From Subtercola boreus (GTDB lineage Bacteria > Actinomycetota > Actinomycetes > Actinomycetales > Microbacteriaceae), in contig NZ_NBXB01000011.1 of assembly GCF_003399635.1 (NCBI RefSeq), forward strand, positions 248,001 through 312,000: DNA of 64,000 bases, given 5' to 3'. The notes beneath the pieces are model-generated. The model was not told the origin of the DNA and did no database searches. It worked only from the letters and a program-made list of their open reading frames with translations. Positions 55,101-63,404 of this stretch are shown piece after piece; within the stretch, counting starts at the first letter, position 1, and every line of letters begins with the position of its first letter. A program made the position numbers and the translations under genes.

Positions 55101-55742
55101 ATGAGCGACAGGATGGCGCGCACACTGCGCGGCCTCGTCGCGGCCTGCTTCGCGACCTTCGTCGCCGCCTTCTCGCACGTCGCCGTCGGTGGAACCGCCC
55201 CCGGCATCGTCGGCCTCGCACTCGGGATCGCCTTCGCGGTGCTGGCCTGTGTCGCTCTGGCCGGCCGCACGCTCTCCGTGCTGAGGATCAGCGTCGCCGT
55301 CGGCCTCAGCCAGCTCGTGTTCCACCTCGTGTTCAGCCTCGGCGGGCCGTCGGCCACGACCGCGGTGATGTCGGGCCACCACGGGGGCGCGGTGTCTTTC
55401 GTCACCGACTCCTCTGCGTCGCTGGCTGGCGGCGGCAGCGTCTCCATGGCCGGCGACGCTCTGATGCAGGGCCACTCGTGGATGTGGGCGGCGCACGCTG
55501 CGGCCGCGCTCCTCACCGTGCTGGCGCTCGTGCGCGGGGAGTCGAGCGTCCGCGGGCTCATCCGGAGTGCGACGCTCCGGCTCAGGATGCTCGTTGCCCT
55601 GCCTTTCGCCGAACCCCGCCCGGCGGGCGCCTCCGTCGAAGGGCGCATCCTGCCGGAGCCCTCGCACCTCCGCGATCTCGGCGTCTTCCTCGGTGCGATG
55701 CGGCACCGGGGGCCGCCGGCCCTGATCCCCGCCCCGGCCTGA
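55101..55742 (+). CDS. Membrane protein next to ycnI, possible copper-linked role
   Basis: The 213-residue product starts at ATG 55101 behind GGGAGG. It has hydrophobic segments at about 8-28, 33-53, 62-80 and 122-142, with a His/Met-containing exterior loop (SGHHGG, MAGDALMQGHSWMWAAHAA). The gene precedes ycnI in the same direction with an 82-bp gap. Loop residues and neighbour hint at copper handling, but I recognise no named family. Confidence 0.6.
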   Translation: MSDRMARTLRGLVAACFATFVAAFSHVAVGGTAPGIVGLALGIAFAVLACVALAGRTLSVLRISVAVGLSQLVFHLVFSLGGPSATTAVMSGHHGGAVSFVTDSSASLAGGGSVSMAGDALMQGHSWMWAAHAAAALLTVLALVRGESSVRGLIRSATLRLRMLVALPFAEPRPAGASVEGRILPEPSHLRDLGVFLGAMRHRGPPALIPAPA

Positions 55743-55824
55743 CGCTCCGCTTCGTGCGTTCGGTGTCGGTGGCGGTCTTTCTCACACCTGTTTCTTCACC
55801 CCCACCGTCAAGGACACCTTCACC

Positions 55825-56550
55825 ATGCAGAAACGCACCCTCATCCGCTACGCCACCGCTCTCACCGCGGCCGGCCTGCTCGCCCTCACCGCACCGCTCT
55901 CGGCCAGCGCGCACGTCAGGGTCACCCCCGACCAGGCCGTCGCCGGCAGCTACTCCACGCTCACCTTCAAGGTTCCGACCGAGTCGGCGACGGCATCCAC
56001 CACCAAGCTCGAAGTCGACCTGCCGACCAACACCCCGTTCGGCAGCGTCTCCTACCAGCCCCTCCCGGGCTGGAGCGTCGAGGTCATCACCTCGACCCTG
56101 CCGACCCCGGTCGTGACCGACGACGGAACCGTGACGGAGGCTCCCACGAAGATCGTGTGGACGGCAGACGCCGGCTCGGCCGTCTCACCGGGCGCCTTCC
56201 AGGTGTTCTCGATCTCGGCGGGCCCCGTTCCCGACACGGGCAGCATCGTGCTGCCGGCCCACCAGACGTACTCCGACGGGAGTGTCGTCGACTGGACAGA
56301 GGCGACACCGGCGTCGGGCGTGGAGCCGGAGTCGCCGGCCCCGACGCTCTACATCAACGACGCGCCGCCGGCCGAGACGGGTGCGGCAGGGGCGTCGGTG
56401 TCGGCGACCTCCGTGCCCACAACCGACGCGGCATCCGGCAGCACCGTGGCCATCGCGACCGGTGTCGGCATCGGCGGGCTCGCGGTCGGCGCGATCGCCC
56501 TCGTCGTGGCCGTCGTGGCGCTGACCCGCAAGCGCCCCGCCGGCCGGTAG
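55825..56550 (+). CDS. YcnI-like copper-associated exported protein (DUF1775)
   Basis: The 241-residue protein has a signal peptide (1-29, LLALTAPLSASA) and a mature end starting His30 (HVRVTPDQAVAGSYSTLTFK). The N-terminal histidine binds Cu(II) in YcnI relatives. The cupredoxin-like DUF1775 domain runs to about 165. After a Thr/Ser linker, a C-terminal helix (AIATGVGIGGLAVGAIALVV) and basic tail anchor it to the membrane. It probably takes part in copper delivery or tolerance. Confidence 0.87.
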   Translation: MQKRTLIRYATALTAAGLLALTAPLSASAHVRVTPDQAVAGSYSTLTFKVPTESATASTTKLEVDLPTNTPFGSVSYQPLPGWSVEVITSTLPTPVVTDDGTVTEAPTKIVWTADAGSAVSPGAFQVFSISAGPVPDTGSIVLPAHQTYSDGSVVDWTEATPASGVEPESPAPTLYINDAPPAETGAAGASVSATSVPTTDAASGSTVAIATGVGIGGLAVGAIALVVAVVALTRKRPAGR

Positions 56551-56658
56551 CCGCCCGACTCCCGACGCACCACGGTGAGCGGGCGTGCATCCCTCGACGC
56601 CCGCGCACCCTGCGCGCCCCTCTGTGAATCCGTACCCCGGTTCGGGAAGAAGGACCCG

Positions 56659-57349
56659 CGTGACCCACCGCGCCGACCCCGAGTTCCCCGAACAGCGACA
56701 CCTCACCTTCACCACCCACATGATCCAGCACAGGGGCTGATGATGTTCGTGCCTCCGCTGCTCGTGCTGGGGGCGCCGATCCTGCTCGCCCTCCGTGCCC
56801 TGCCGAAGCGGCACGACCACAGCAGAGGGCTTCGCGAATGGATGCTCGTCGTCGTGCACTCCCGGTTCTTCAAGGTGATCTCCTTTCCCGCACGTCTTCA
56901 TGTGCCTGCACTTCCTGGCCACCGGGTACCTGTTCTTCTGGGTGATCATCGGAGTCGACCCCGGACCCCAGCGGCCGAGCTACCCGCTCCGCATCATCCT
57001 GCTGCTGGCGACGCTGGCCTTCCACGCCTTCTTCGGGCTCGCCATCATGTCGTCGGACACGATCTTCGCCATCGACTGGTGGCACGCCCTCGGCTACACC
57101 GACGACGCGGCCCTCCTCGCCGACCAGCACGTCGGCGGCGGCATCGCCTGGGGCGCGGGGGAGCTGCCGGTGCTCTTCGTGACGCTCGCCGTCGTGCGGC
57201 AGTGGATCACCTCGGAGGAACGCGAGGCGAAACGCTACGACCGGAACGCCGCACGCACCGGCGATGCCGAGCTGCTCGCGTACAACGAGCGCCTCAGCAT
57301 CCTTGCGGCGCGGGACCGCGAGCGTGACGTCGAGCGCGACGTGTCCTGA
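56659..57349 (+). pseudogene. Broken CtaG (Caa3-type cytochrome oxidase assembly) gene
   Basis: Three pieces of one membrane protein lie in order in different frames. Piece 1 (56659-56739) ends HLTFTTHMIQHRG-stop. Piece 2 (56740-56890) reads MMFVPPLLVLGAPILLALRA up to FFKVISFP. Piece 3 (56891-57349) reads HVFMCLHFLATGYLFFWVII to RERDVERDVS. Together they match the HMIQHM...MMF and HxxFxxxHFLxTGxLFFW pattern of CtaG_Caa3. A one-base loss after MIQH, an internal deletion of about 30 codons and loss of the N-terminal helices make it nonfunctional. It sits behind the ycnI gene, a normal copper/oxidase context. Confidence 0.78.
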
Positions 57350-57450
57350 GGCGACGACCACCTTTCCGGCCCGTGTCGATTTCGCCGCAAGCCGTTCGAC
57401 GTCATAGTAGGAGGACGCATACTGCGGCCCGCACCGAAACGGAGAACCCC

Positions 57451-57876
57451 ATGAAGTACATGCTGATTATGCGAGCGACGGACGAAGCCAAGGCCGCCTA
57501 CGAGCAGGTCGACTTCGCTCAGGTCATCGAGAAGATGGGCGCCTACAACGAGACGCTCATCAAGGCGGGCGTGCTGCTCGCCGGCGAGGGTCTCGCCGAC
57601 AGCATGGCCGACAATTTCGTCGTCGACTTCGCTGGTGAGACCCCCGTCGTGACCGATGGTCCGTACGGCGAGACCCACGAACTGTTCAGCGGTTTCTGGA
57701 TCCTGGAGGTCGGCTCGAAGGAAGAGGCCGCGGCGTGGGCGTCCCGGGCACCACTCGGCGAGGGCTCGAAGCTCGAGGTGCGCCGGGTGACCGACATGAG
57801 CGACTTCGCCGAGTTCGCCGACACCGACGCGATGAAGAACGAGGCGGCCTGGCGCGAAGTGAACGGCCAGGCCTGA
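57451..57876 (+). CDS. DGPF (YCII-related) protein, partner of the ECF sigma factor
   Basis: The 141-residue product starts at ATG 57451. It contains KYMLIMRATDEAKAAYEQVD, then VVTDGPYGETHELFSGFWIL, in which TDGPYGE is the DGPF motif, with helices between. Genes of this family are typically linked to ECF42 sigma factors, as here, where the sigma gene starts 4 bases later. Their role is not established. Confidence 0.87.
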   Translation: MKYMLIMRATDEAKAAYEQVDFAQVIEKMGAYNETLIKAGVLLAGEGLADSMADNFVVDFAGETPVVTDGPYGETHELFSGFWILEVGSKEEAAAWASRAPLGEGSKLEVRRVTDMSDFAEFADTDAMKNEAAWREVNGQA

Positions 57877-57879
57877 ACC

Positions 57880-59301
57880 ATGCCGCGGGCTGAGGCGCGG
57901 CCGGCGGCCGGCGGGGCCGTGGATGCCGCAGCCGCGACCGCCGCCGCACAGCCAGCGCCCGGCGGCCCCGTCGACGCTGCTGCTGCCTCTTCCGCTGCCG
58001 CTGCCGCCGCGGCCCGCACGATCGATGCCGTGTGGCGCATCGAGAGCGCCCACATCGTGGGAACCCTCGCCCGCCTCACCGGCGACATCGGGCTCGCCGA
58101 AGACCTCGCGCATGAGGCAGTGGTCGACGCACTGTCCCAGTGGCCGGCGGCGGGCATCCCCGTGAATCCCGCCGCCTGGCTCACAGCGGTAGCGAAGCGC
58201 AAGGCGATCGACAGCTGGCGCCGACGGGAACGGTTGGATGACCGCTACCAGGCGATCGCCCACGACCTCCGTTCCGGGACCACTGCCGCATCCGGCGTCG
58301 CAACCGGTGCCGGTGCTGGCGGCGATCCCTCCGCTGGTGATCCGGCCGACGATCCCGCGTGGCAGCCGATCGGCGACGACGTGCTGCGCCTCGTCTTCAC
58401 CGCCTGCCACCCCGTGCTCGGGCGTGAGGCGCAGATCGCCTTGACCCTCCGCCTCGTCGGCGGTCTCACGACAGCGGAGATCGCGCGGCTGTTCCTCGTG
58501 CCGGTCGCGACCGTGCAGGCGCGCATCACCCGCGCCAAGAAGACCCTCTCGGCGGCACGGGTACCGTTCGAGGTTCCCGATCAGAGCGAATGGAAAGAGC
58601 GCCTCGGCTCGGTGCTCACCGTGCTGTACCTCATCTTCAGCGAAGGATATGCGGCGACATCCGGAGAGCACTGGATGCGCGTCGACCTCGCCAACGAGGC
58701 CCTCCGCCTCGGCCGTGTGCTCGCCGGTCTCGTGCCTCGGGAGCCCGAGGTACTGGCCCTCCTCGCGCTGATGGAACTGCAGGCCTCGCGCTTCGGGTCG
58801 CGGGTTCGCCGGGACGGCACTCCGGTGCTGCTCGCCGACCAGGACCGCGGCCGCTGGGACCGCACCCAGATCACACGGGGTCGGGCTGCGCTGGCGCGGT
58901 CGGATGCCCTCGGCCGGAGTCGTGGCAGCTACGCCCTGCAGGCCGCCATCGCTGAGTGCCACGCCACGGCGCCGAGCGTCTCCGACACGGACTGGTCCGG
59001 AATCGTGCTGCTGTACGAGGCGCTCGGGCAGCTCGCCCCGAACCCGGTTGTCGAGCTGAACCGCGCGGTCGCGGTCTCGATGGCGACCGGACCGGCGTCC
59101 GCGCTGCTGATCGTCGACGGGCTCGCCCGGGCCGGGGCGCTTGCCGGTTCGCATCTGCTGCCGAGCGTGCGCGGCGAGCTCCTCTCCCAGCTCGGACGCA
59201 CCGACGAGGCCCACGCAGAGCTCACCGCGGCGGCGGCGCTCGCCACCAACACGCGCGAGCGCGCCGTCCTCCTGGCGAAGGCCGCCGCTCTCGCCCCCTG
59301 A
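57880..59301 (+). CDS. ECF sigma factor of the ECF42 group with TPR-like C-terminus
   Basis: The 473-residue protein has an Ala/Pro-rich leader (1-48), sigma region 2 (RIESAHIVGTLARLTGDIGL, then AEDLAHEAVVDALSQWP), region 4 (ALTLRLVGGLTTAEIARLFL onward, VATVQARITRAKKTL) and a C-terminal helical domain of about 220 residues (SDTDWSGIVLLYEALGQLAP then NPVVELNRAVAVSM) that replaces an anti-sigma factor. The order with the DGPF gene is the known ECF42 arrangement. An Ala/Gly insert (TAASGVATGAGAGG) separates regions 2 and 4. Confidence 0.9.
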   Translation: MPRAEARPAAGGAVDAAAATAAAQPAPGGPVDAAAASSAAAAAAARTIDAVWRIESAHIVGTLARLTGDIGLAEDLAHEAVVDALSQWPAAGIPVNPAAWLTAVAKRKAIDSWRRRERLDDRYQAIAHDLRSGTTAASGVATGAGAGGDPSAGDPADDPAWQPIGDDVLRLVFTACHPVLGREAQIALTLRLVGGLTTAEIARLFLVPVATVQARITRAKKTLSAARVPFEVPDQSEWKERLGSVLTVLYLIFSEGYAATSGEHWMRVDLANEALRLGRVLAGLVPREPEVLALLALMELQASRFGSRVRRDGTPVLLADQDRGRWDRTQITRGRAALARSDALGRSRGSYALQAAIAECHATAPSVSDTDWSGIVLLYEALGQLAPNPVVELNRAVAVSMATGPASALLIVDGLARAGALAGSHLLPSVRGELLSQLGRTDEAHAELTAAAALATNTRERAVLLAKAAALAP

Positions 59302-59354
59302 CCCCTCCCGCCCCTCGCCCTCGCCCCACCCCCACGCCCCCCACCCCCCACCCG

Positions 59355-59430
59355 CGAACCGAATCGATAGGACGCAAACTGCTGCACCAGCGCGGTATTC
59401 CCGCAGTTCGGGTCCCATCGAATCCGTTCG
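59355..59430. repeat. Intergenic dyad element, class D copy 2 (76 bp)
   Basis: The arms start cgaaccgaatcgataggacg and pair over 28 bp with five mismatches around a 20-base centre. It shares aggacgcaaa and attcccgcag with the copy at 46221. It lies between co-directional genes; the rest of 59302-59583 shows only a GGGGGGAGA ribosome-binding site. Confidence 0.75.
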
Positions 59431-59583
59431 ATGCAGCGGCGGGGGTCGGCAGGGGTGCGGAGCGCGGGAGGGGAGGGCGACGCGGGAGTGTTCCGCACCG
59501 GATTCCCATGTTCGGATGGTTTGCTGGGCAGAGCGTGTGCCACCGCAGAGCGCACACCGAACGGCGACTGCCGGGGGGAGACC

Positions 59584-60108
59584 GTGAACGCCTCGAGCCA
59601 GCAAGCGCTCCGCCGGCCGGCGCCACGCCGCGTCGTCGTGCTGTTGGTGATGCTCGTCGCGTTCCTGTTCGCGGGGCTGATGGCGCGGCCGGCGGGTAGT
59701 GCACTGCAGCTTCCGGATGCCGCGACCTCCGCCGCAGCCGTCTCCAGCGCCGCGGCCACCGCGGCCGTCTCCGCAGCCGCCGCCGCACCCGTCTCCAGCG
59801 CCGAAACCTCCGACCGCTCGCTGACCGCAGCGCCCGATCGCGCGGCAAGCCCGACCCCAGACCACACCGTCCGCGCCGCGGCCGACCGCACCCACGTGCA
59901 GTCGCCGTGGCTCCGCGACGCGCGGGCCCGCCACCCCGCCGGCCCGGAGGCCGCCGCTGCCGCACCCGCGATCGCATCGGGCACGGTGTCAACCCTCGAC
60001 GCGCACGCGGCTCTCCGAGCATCCGCCGCCGCAGCCGCAGCCAACACCGATGGCGAGCGCCCCGCGGGCCGCACCGTCACACTCCTCCTCTCGATCAACC
60101 GCACCTGA
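59584..60108 (+). CDS. Ala-rich exported or anchored protein, function unknown
   Basis: The 174-residue product starts at GTG 59584. It has a basic N-terminus (RRPAPRR), one hydrophobic segment (about 16-36, VVVLLVMLVAFLFAGLMA) and a low-complexity Ala/Ser/Thr/Pro exterior with scattered charged residues. It ends VTLLLSINRT. No domain is recognised. It is 106 bp upstream of the penicillin-binding protein gene. Confidence 0.5.
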   Translation: MNASSQQALRRPAPRRVVVLLVMLVAFLFAGLMARPAGSALQLPDAATSAAAVSSAAATAAVSAAAAAPVSSAETSDRSLTAAPDRAASPTPDHTVRAAADRTHVQSPWLRDARARHPAGPEAAAAAPAIASGTVSTLDAHAALRASAAAAAANTDGERPAGRTVTLLLSINRT

Positions 60109-60214
60109 CCCGGGCACGGGGCCGCCCAGCGGCCGGAACGGAGCGGCCGCCGAGCGGCCGGCATCCGTCACCCCCCACTCACCCCAGCACCGATGCATCC
60201 GAGAGTCCGAGCAC

Positions 60215-62704
60215 ATGTCAGTGAACCCCAGTCCAGTGAACCCCAGGCCAGAGAACCCCAGGCCAGAGCACCGCGGGAACACGGCCCCCCGCACCTCCCC
60301 GACCTCCCGCGGCTCGGAGATCGGCCGCGCCGTGGGCACGAAAATCGGCGCCGCCGTCGGCCTCGTCGGCCTCAGTGCGATCGCCGGCCTGCTCGTGACC
60401 GCCATGGTCACGCCGGTGGTCGCCGTCGCGGGGGTGGGCGCGACCAGCACGCTGGGGGTGTTCGCGAGCCTGCCCGACTACATCCGGCCCGACCAGCTTC
60501 CGCAGAAGAGCAACATCTACGCGGTCGACGGCACCGGGGCGAACGTGCTGCTCGCCTCCGTCTTCGAGCAGGACAGGGAGGAGGTCGCCTGGACCCAGAT
60601 CTCCCCGTTCGCGAAGGATGCCGTGGTCTCCACCGAGGATCCGCGCTTCTACCAGCACGGCGGCGTCGACGCGGCGGCGACCGTGCGAGCGGCGCTCGGC
60701 AACGCGGCATCCGGCGGCGTCGAATCGGGGGCGTCGACGATCTCGATGCAGTACGTGAAGAACATCCTGGTGCAGCGCGCGGAGGCGATCACCGACGAGG
60801 CCGAGCGTACCCTCGCCTACCAGCAGGCCACGCAGACCTCGATCGACCGCAAGCTCAAGGAGATGAAGCTCGCGATCGGCCTCGAGAAACAGTTCTCGAA
60901 GAGCGACATCCTGCTCGGCTACCTGAACATCGCGAGCTTCGGCGGGGTGACGTACGGCATCCAGTCCGCCGCGAAACGCTACTACGGTGTGGATGCCGCG
61001 AACCTCAGCCTCGCGCAGGCCGCCAGCCTCATCGCCATCGTGAACGAGCCGAACGGGTTGCGGCTCGACGACCCCGACAACATCGCCTCGAACCAGGCGC
61101 GTCGGGACCTCGACATCCTGCCGGCGATGCTGAAGGCCAACACGATCACCCAGGCACAGTACGAGGAGGCTCTCGCCACGCCGGTCGCGCCGCAGATCAC
61201 GGAGGTGTCGACCGGATGCTCGACCGCCAACAGCCTCGGAGCCGGTTTCTTCTGCGACTATGTCGGCCGCCAGATCGTCAACAAAGCCCTGCTCGGAACA
61301 GACGAGGCGGGCGTCGCCAAGAACCTCGACCGCGGCGGTTACGACGTGTACACCACGCTCGATGTGGACCTGCAGACCGCCGCCCACGCGCAGCTCGACG
61401 AATACGTTCCGCGCTCGAGCGGCACGCTCGACCTCGGGGCCTCGCTGGTGACCGTCGAGCCCGGCACCGGCAAGGTGCTCGCGATGGCCCAGAACAAGGA
61501 GTACAACACCGACCCCGGCGCGGCGACTCCCGAGAGCACGGCAGTGAACTACGGCACCCGGTTCGACGACGGCGGATCAACCGGCTTCCAGGTCGGCTCG
61601 ACCTACAAGATCTTCACGCTCGCCGAGTGGCTGAAGCAGGGCAACGCTCTGAACGACCGGGTCAACGGCAATCAGCGCACGTTCACCATCTCGGACTTCG
61701 AGAACAGTTGCCAGGGCCCCGGGCCCGGCACCTATTCGTCGAAGAACGACGGCGGCGGCAACCCGGGCACGATCAGCGTGCTGAGCGCGACCGCGTCGAG
61801 TGTGAACAACGCCTACCTGACGATGGCCGAGCGCCTCGACCAGTGCGAGATCCGCAAGACCGCTGAGGCGTTCGGGGTGGCGCGGGCCGACGGCGACGAG
61901 CTGACCTCGTACCCCTCGGATGTGCTCGGCACCAACGAGATCGCCCCGCTCGACATGGCGGCGGCGTTCGCTGCCGTCGCCAACGAGGGCGTCTACTGCG
62001 CGCCCGTCCCGATCGCCCGCATCGTGGACTCCACGGGCGCCGAGCTCACGCTCCCGCCGGCCGCCTGCACCCCGGCCGTCTCGCCCGAGATCGCCGCGAC
62101 CATGGCCTACGCGCTCACCAGCGTCGTCACGAGTGGCACGGCCACGGCATCCAACCCTCGGAACGGCATCCCGCACTTCGGCAAGACGGGAACCACCAAC
62201 TCGGAGAAGGACACCTGGTTCGTCGGCTCGACGACCAACCTGACGACGGCGGTCTGGGTGGGCAACGTGGTCGGTGAGGTGTCGCTTCGCAACACGTCGA
62301 TCGACGGCACCAACGGGGCCAGCCTCCGGCACCTCGTCTGGCGCGGATACATGCTCGCCGCCGACGGCAAGTACGGCGGCGACGCGTTCCCGGCTCCCGA
62401 CCGCGCCCTGATGCAGGGCGTGCAGGTGTCGATCCCGTCGGTCGTCGGCCAGTCGTTCTCTGCGGCGCGCGCGGCCATCGAGGGTGCGGGCTTCGAGTTC
62501 CAGGACGGTGGATCCACGGCCTCCGACCAGCGTGCCGGCGCCGTCGCGCGCACCAACCCCTCGGGTTCGGCGGGCCACGGTTCGACGGTCACGGTCTACA
62601 CGAGCGACGGCAGCCAGGTGCCGGCCCCCGCGCCGGCCCCCGCCCCCGGCCAGGCGGCAGCGCCCCGCCCGGGCGCCACGGCGGGCCCAGCCCCCGCCGA
62701 CTGA
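60215..62704 (+). CDS. Class A penicillin-binding protein with PASTA domain
   Basis: The 829-residue bifunctional enzyme starts at ATG 60215; the first 20 residues come from a 15-bp repeat (NPRPE units). A membrane helix lies at about 45-75. The glycosyltransferase domain has VSTEDPRFYQHGGVD near 130 and IASFGGVTYGIQSAAKRYYG. The transpeptidase has the SxxK serine in GSTYKIF (about 462), SVN (about 528) and KTGTTN (about 656). One PASTA domain (IPSVVGQSFSAARAAIEGAG) and a PAPAP tail follow. It polymerises and cross-links peptidoglycan outside the membrane, like the PonA proteins. Confidence 0.93.
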   Translation: MSVNPSPVNPRPENPRPEHRGNTAPRTSPTSRGSEIGRAVGTKIGAAVGLVGLSAIAGLLVTAMVTPVVAVAGVGATSTLGVFASLPDYIRPDQLPQKSNIYAVDGTGANVLLASVFEQDREEVAWTQISPFAKDAVVSTEDPRFYQHGGVDAAATVRAALGNAASGGVESGASTISMQYVKNILVQRAEAITDEAERTLAYQQATQTSIDRKLKEMKLAIGLEKQFSKSDILLGYLNIASFGGVTYGIQSAAKRYYGVDAANLSLAQAASLIAIVNEPNGLRLDDPDNIASNQARRDLDILPAMLKANTITQAQYEEALATPVAPQITEVSTGCSTANSLGAGFFCDYVGRQIVNKALLGTDEAGVAKNLDRGGYDVYTTLDVDLQTAAHAQLDEYVPRSSGTLDLGASLVTVEPGTGKVLAMAQNKEYNTDPGAATPESTAVNYGTRFDDGGSTGFQVGSTYKIFTLAEWLKQGNALNDRVNGNQRTFTISDFENSCQGPGPGTYSSKNDGGGNPGTISVLSATASSVNNAYLTMAERLDQCEIRKTAEAFGVARADGDELTSYPSDVLGTNEIAPLDMAAAFAAVANEGVYCAPVPIARIVDSTGAELTLPPAACTPAVSPEIAATMAYALTSVVTSGTATASNPRNGIPHFGKTGTTNSEKDTWFVGSTTNLTTAVWVGNVVGEVSLRNTSIDGTNGASLRHLVWRGYMLAADGKYGGDAFPAPDRALMQGVQVSIPSVVGQSFSAARAAIEGAGFEFQDGGSTASDQRAGAVARTNPSGSAGHGSTVTVYTSDGSQVPAPAPAPAPGQAAAPRPGATAGPAPAD

Positions 62705-62779
62705 CGCCGACGTGCACCGCCCGGCGCACGGATCTCGCAAACTGCGTGCAGAATAGTTGTGCATAGGAAGTGTGCATGC

Positions 62780-62785
62780 GATACT
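62780..62785 (+). promoter_or_regulatory. -10 box for the ArsR-like regulator
   Basis: GATACT, preceded by TGC, ends 6 bases before ATG 62792 with no ribosome-binding site. Confidence 0.4.
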
Positions 62786-62791
62786 CGGGGC

Positions 62792-63379
62792 ATGACGCCT
62801 GAAGCCCCGTACACCGGCATGCAGCTCGACGAGCGGGCGGTGCGGGTGCTCGCGCATCCGCTCCGCTCGCGGATCCTCGGGCGCCTGCGCGTCGACGGGC
62901 CGCTCACCGCGACCGAGCTGGCGGGCATCCTCACGACCAACACGGGCGCCACGAGCTACCATCTCCGCGCGCTCGAGTCGGTCGGACTGGTCGCCGACAC
63001 CGGGGAGGGCGCGGGCCGGAGGCGGCTCTGGCGGGCATCCACCGACTTCCACAGCTGGAACAACTCCGATTTCGAGGGGAATGAGGATGCCCGCACAGCT
63101 CTCGGCTGGCTGCAGCGCGACTACGTGCGCCAGTTCGCGGCCCGGGCTGAGCAGTGGCTCGATGCCTCTGAGGGCTGGCCCGCTGAATGGGTCGACCAGC
63201 TGGGCCTTGCCGACACCTTCGTCGAGGCGACGCCCGAGCAGGCTGCCGCGCTGAAGGCCGACCTCGACGCCCTGTTCGAGCGGTACCGCATGATCGGCCG
63301 GGGCGATCCGCGGGCCCGCCGCATTCATCTGCACACGTTCGCGAGCCCCGTCGACCTGGCGGCTCCGGGCGCGGACTGA
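62792..63379 (+). CDS. ArsR/HTH_20-type transcriptional regulator
   Basis: The 195-residue protein begins MTPEAPYTGMQLDERAVRVL. The winged helix lies at about residues 12-80: AHPLRSRILGRLRVDGPLTA, then TELAGILTTNTGATSYHLRALESVG is the recognition helix. The C-terminal half is helical and charged. Its stop overlaps the start of the MFS gene (TGATG), so it probably controls, and is co-translated with, that transporter. ATG 62792 is favoured by the -10 box at 62780. Confidence 0.85.
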   Translation: MTPEAPYTGMQLDERAVRVLAHPLRSRILGRLRVDGPLTATELAGILTTNTGATSYHLRALESVGLVADTGEGAGRRRLWRASTDFHSWNNSDFEGNEDARTALGWLQRDYVRQFAARAEQWLDASEGWPAEWVDQLGLADTFVEATPEQAAALKADLDALFERYRMIGRGDPRARRIHLHTFASPVDLAAPGAD

Positions 63380-63404
63380 TGGATGCCCGGCTGATGGATG
63401 CCCG
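63375..63404. repeat. Exact 15-bp tandem duplication at the MFS start
   Basis: ctgatggatgcccgg occurs twice in a row, duplicating the start region of the transporter. Confidence 0.9.

Noticed and set aside
57235-59934. 899-codon open frame on the minus strand opposite the DGPF and ECF42 genes
   Set aside because: It is the mirror of GC-rich coding sequence; the product is low in hydrophobic order, rich in Arg/Gly/Ala, and has no domain pattern, while the plus strand encodes recognisable proteins.
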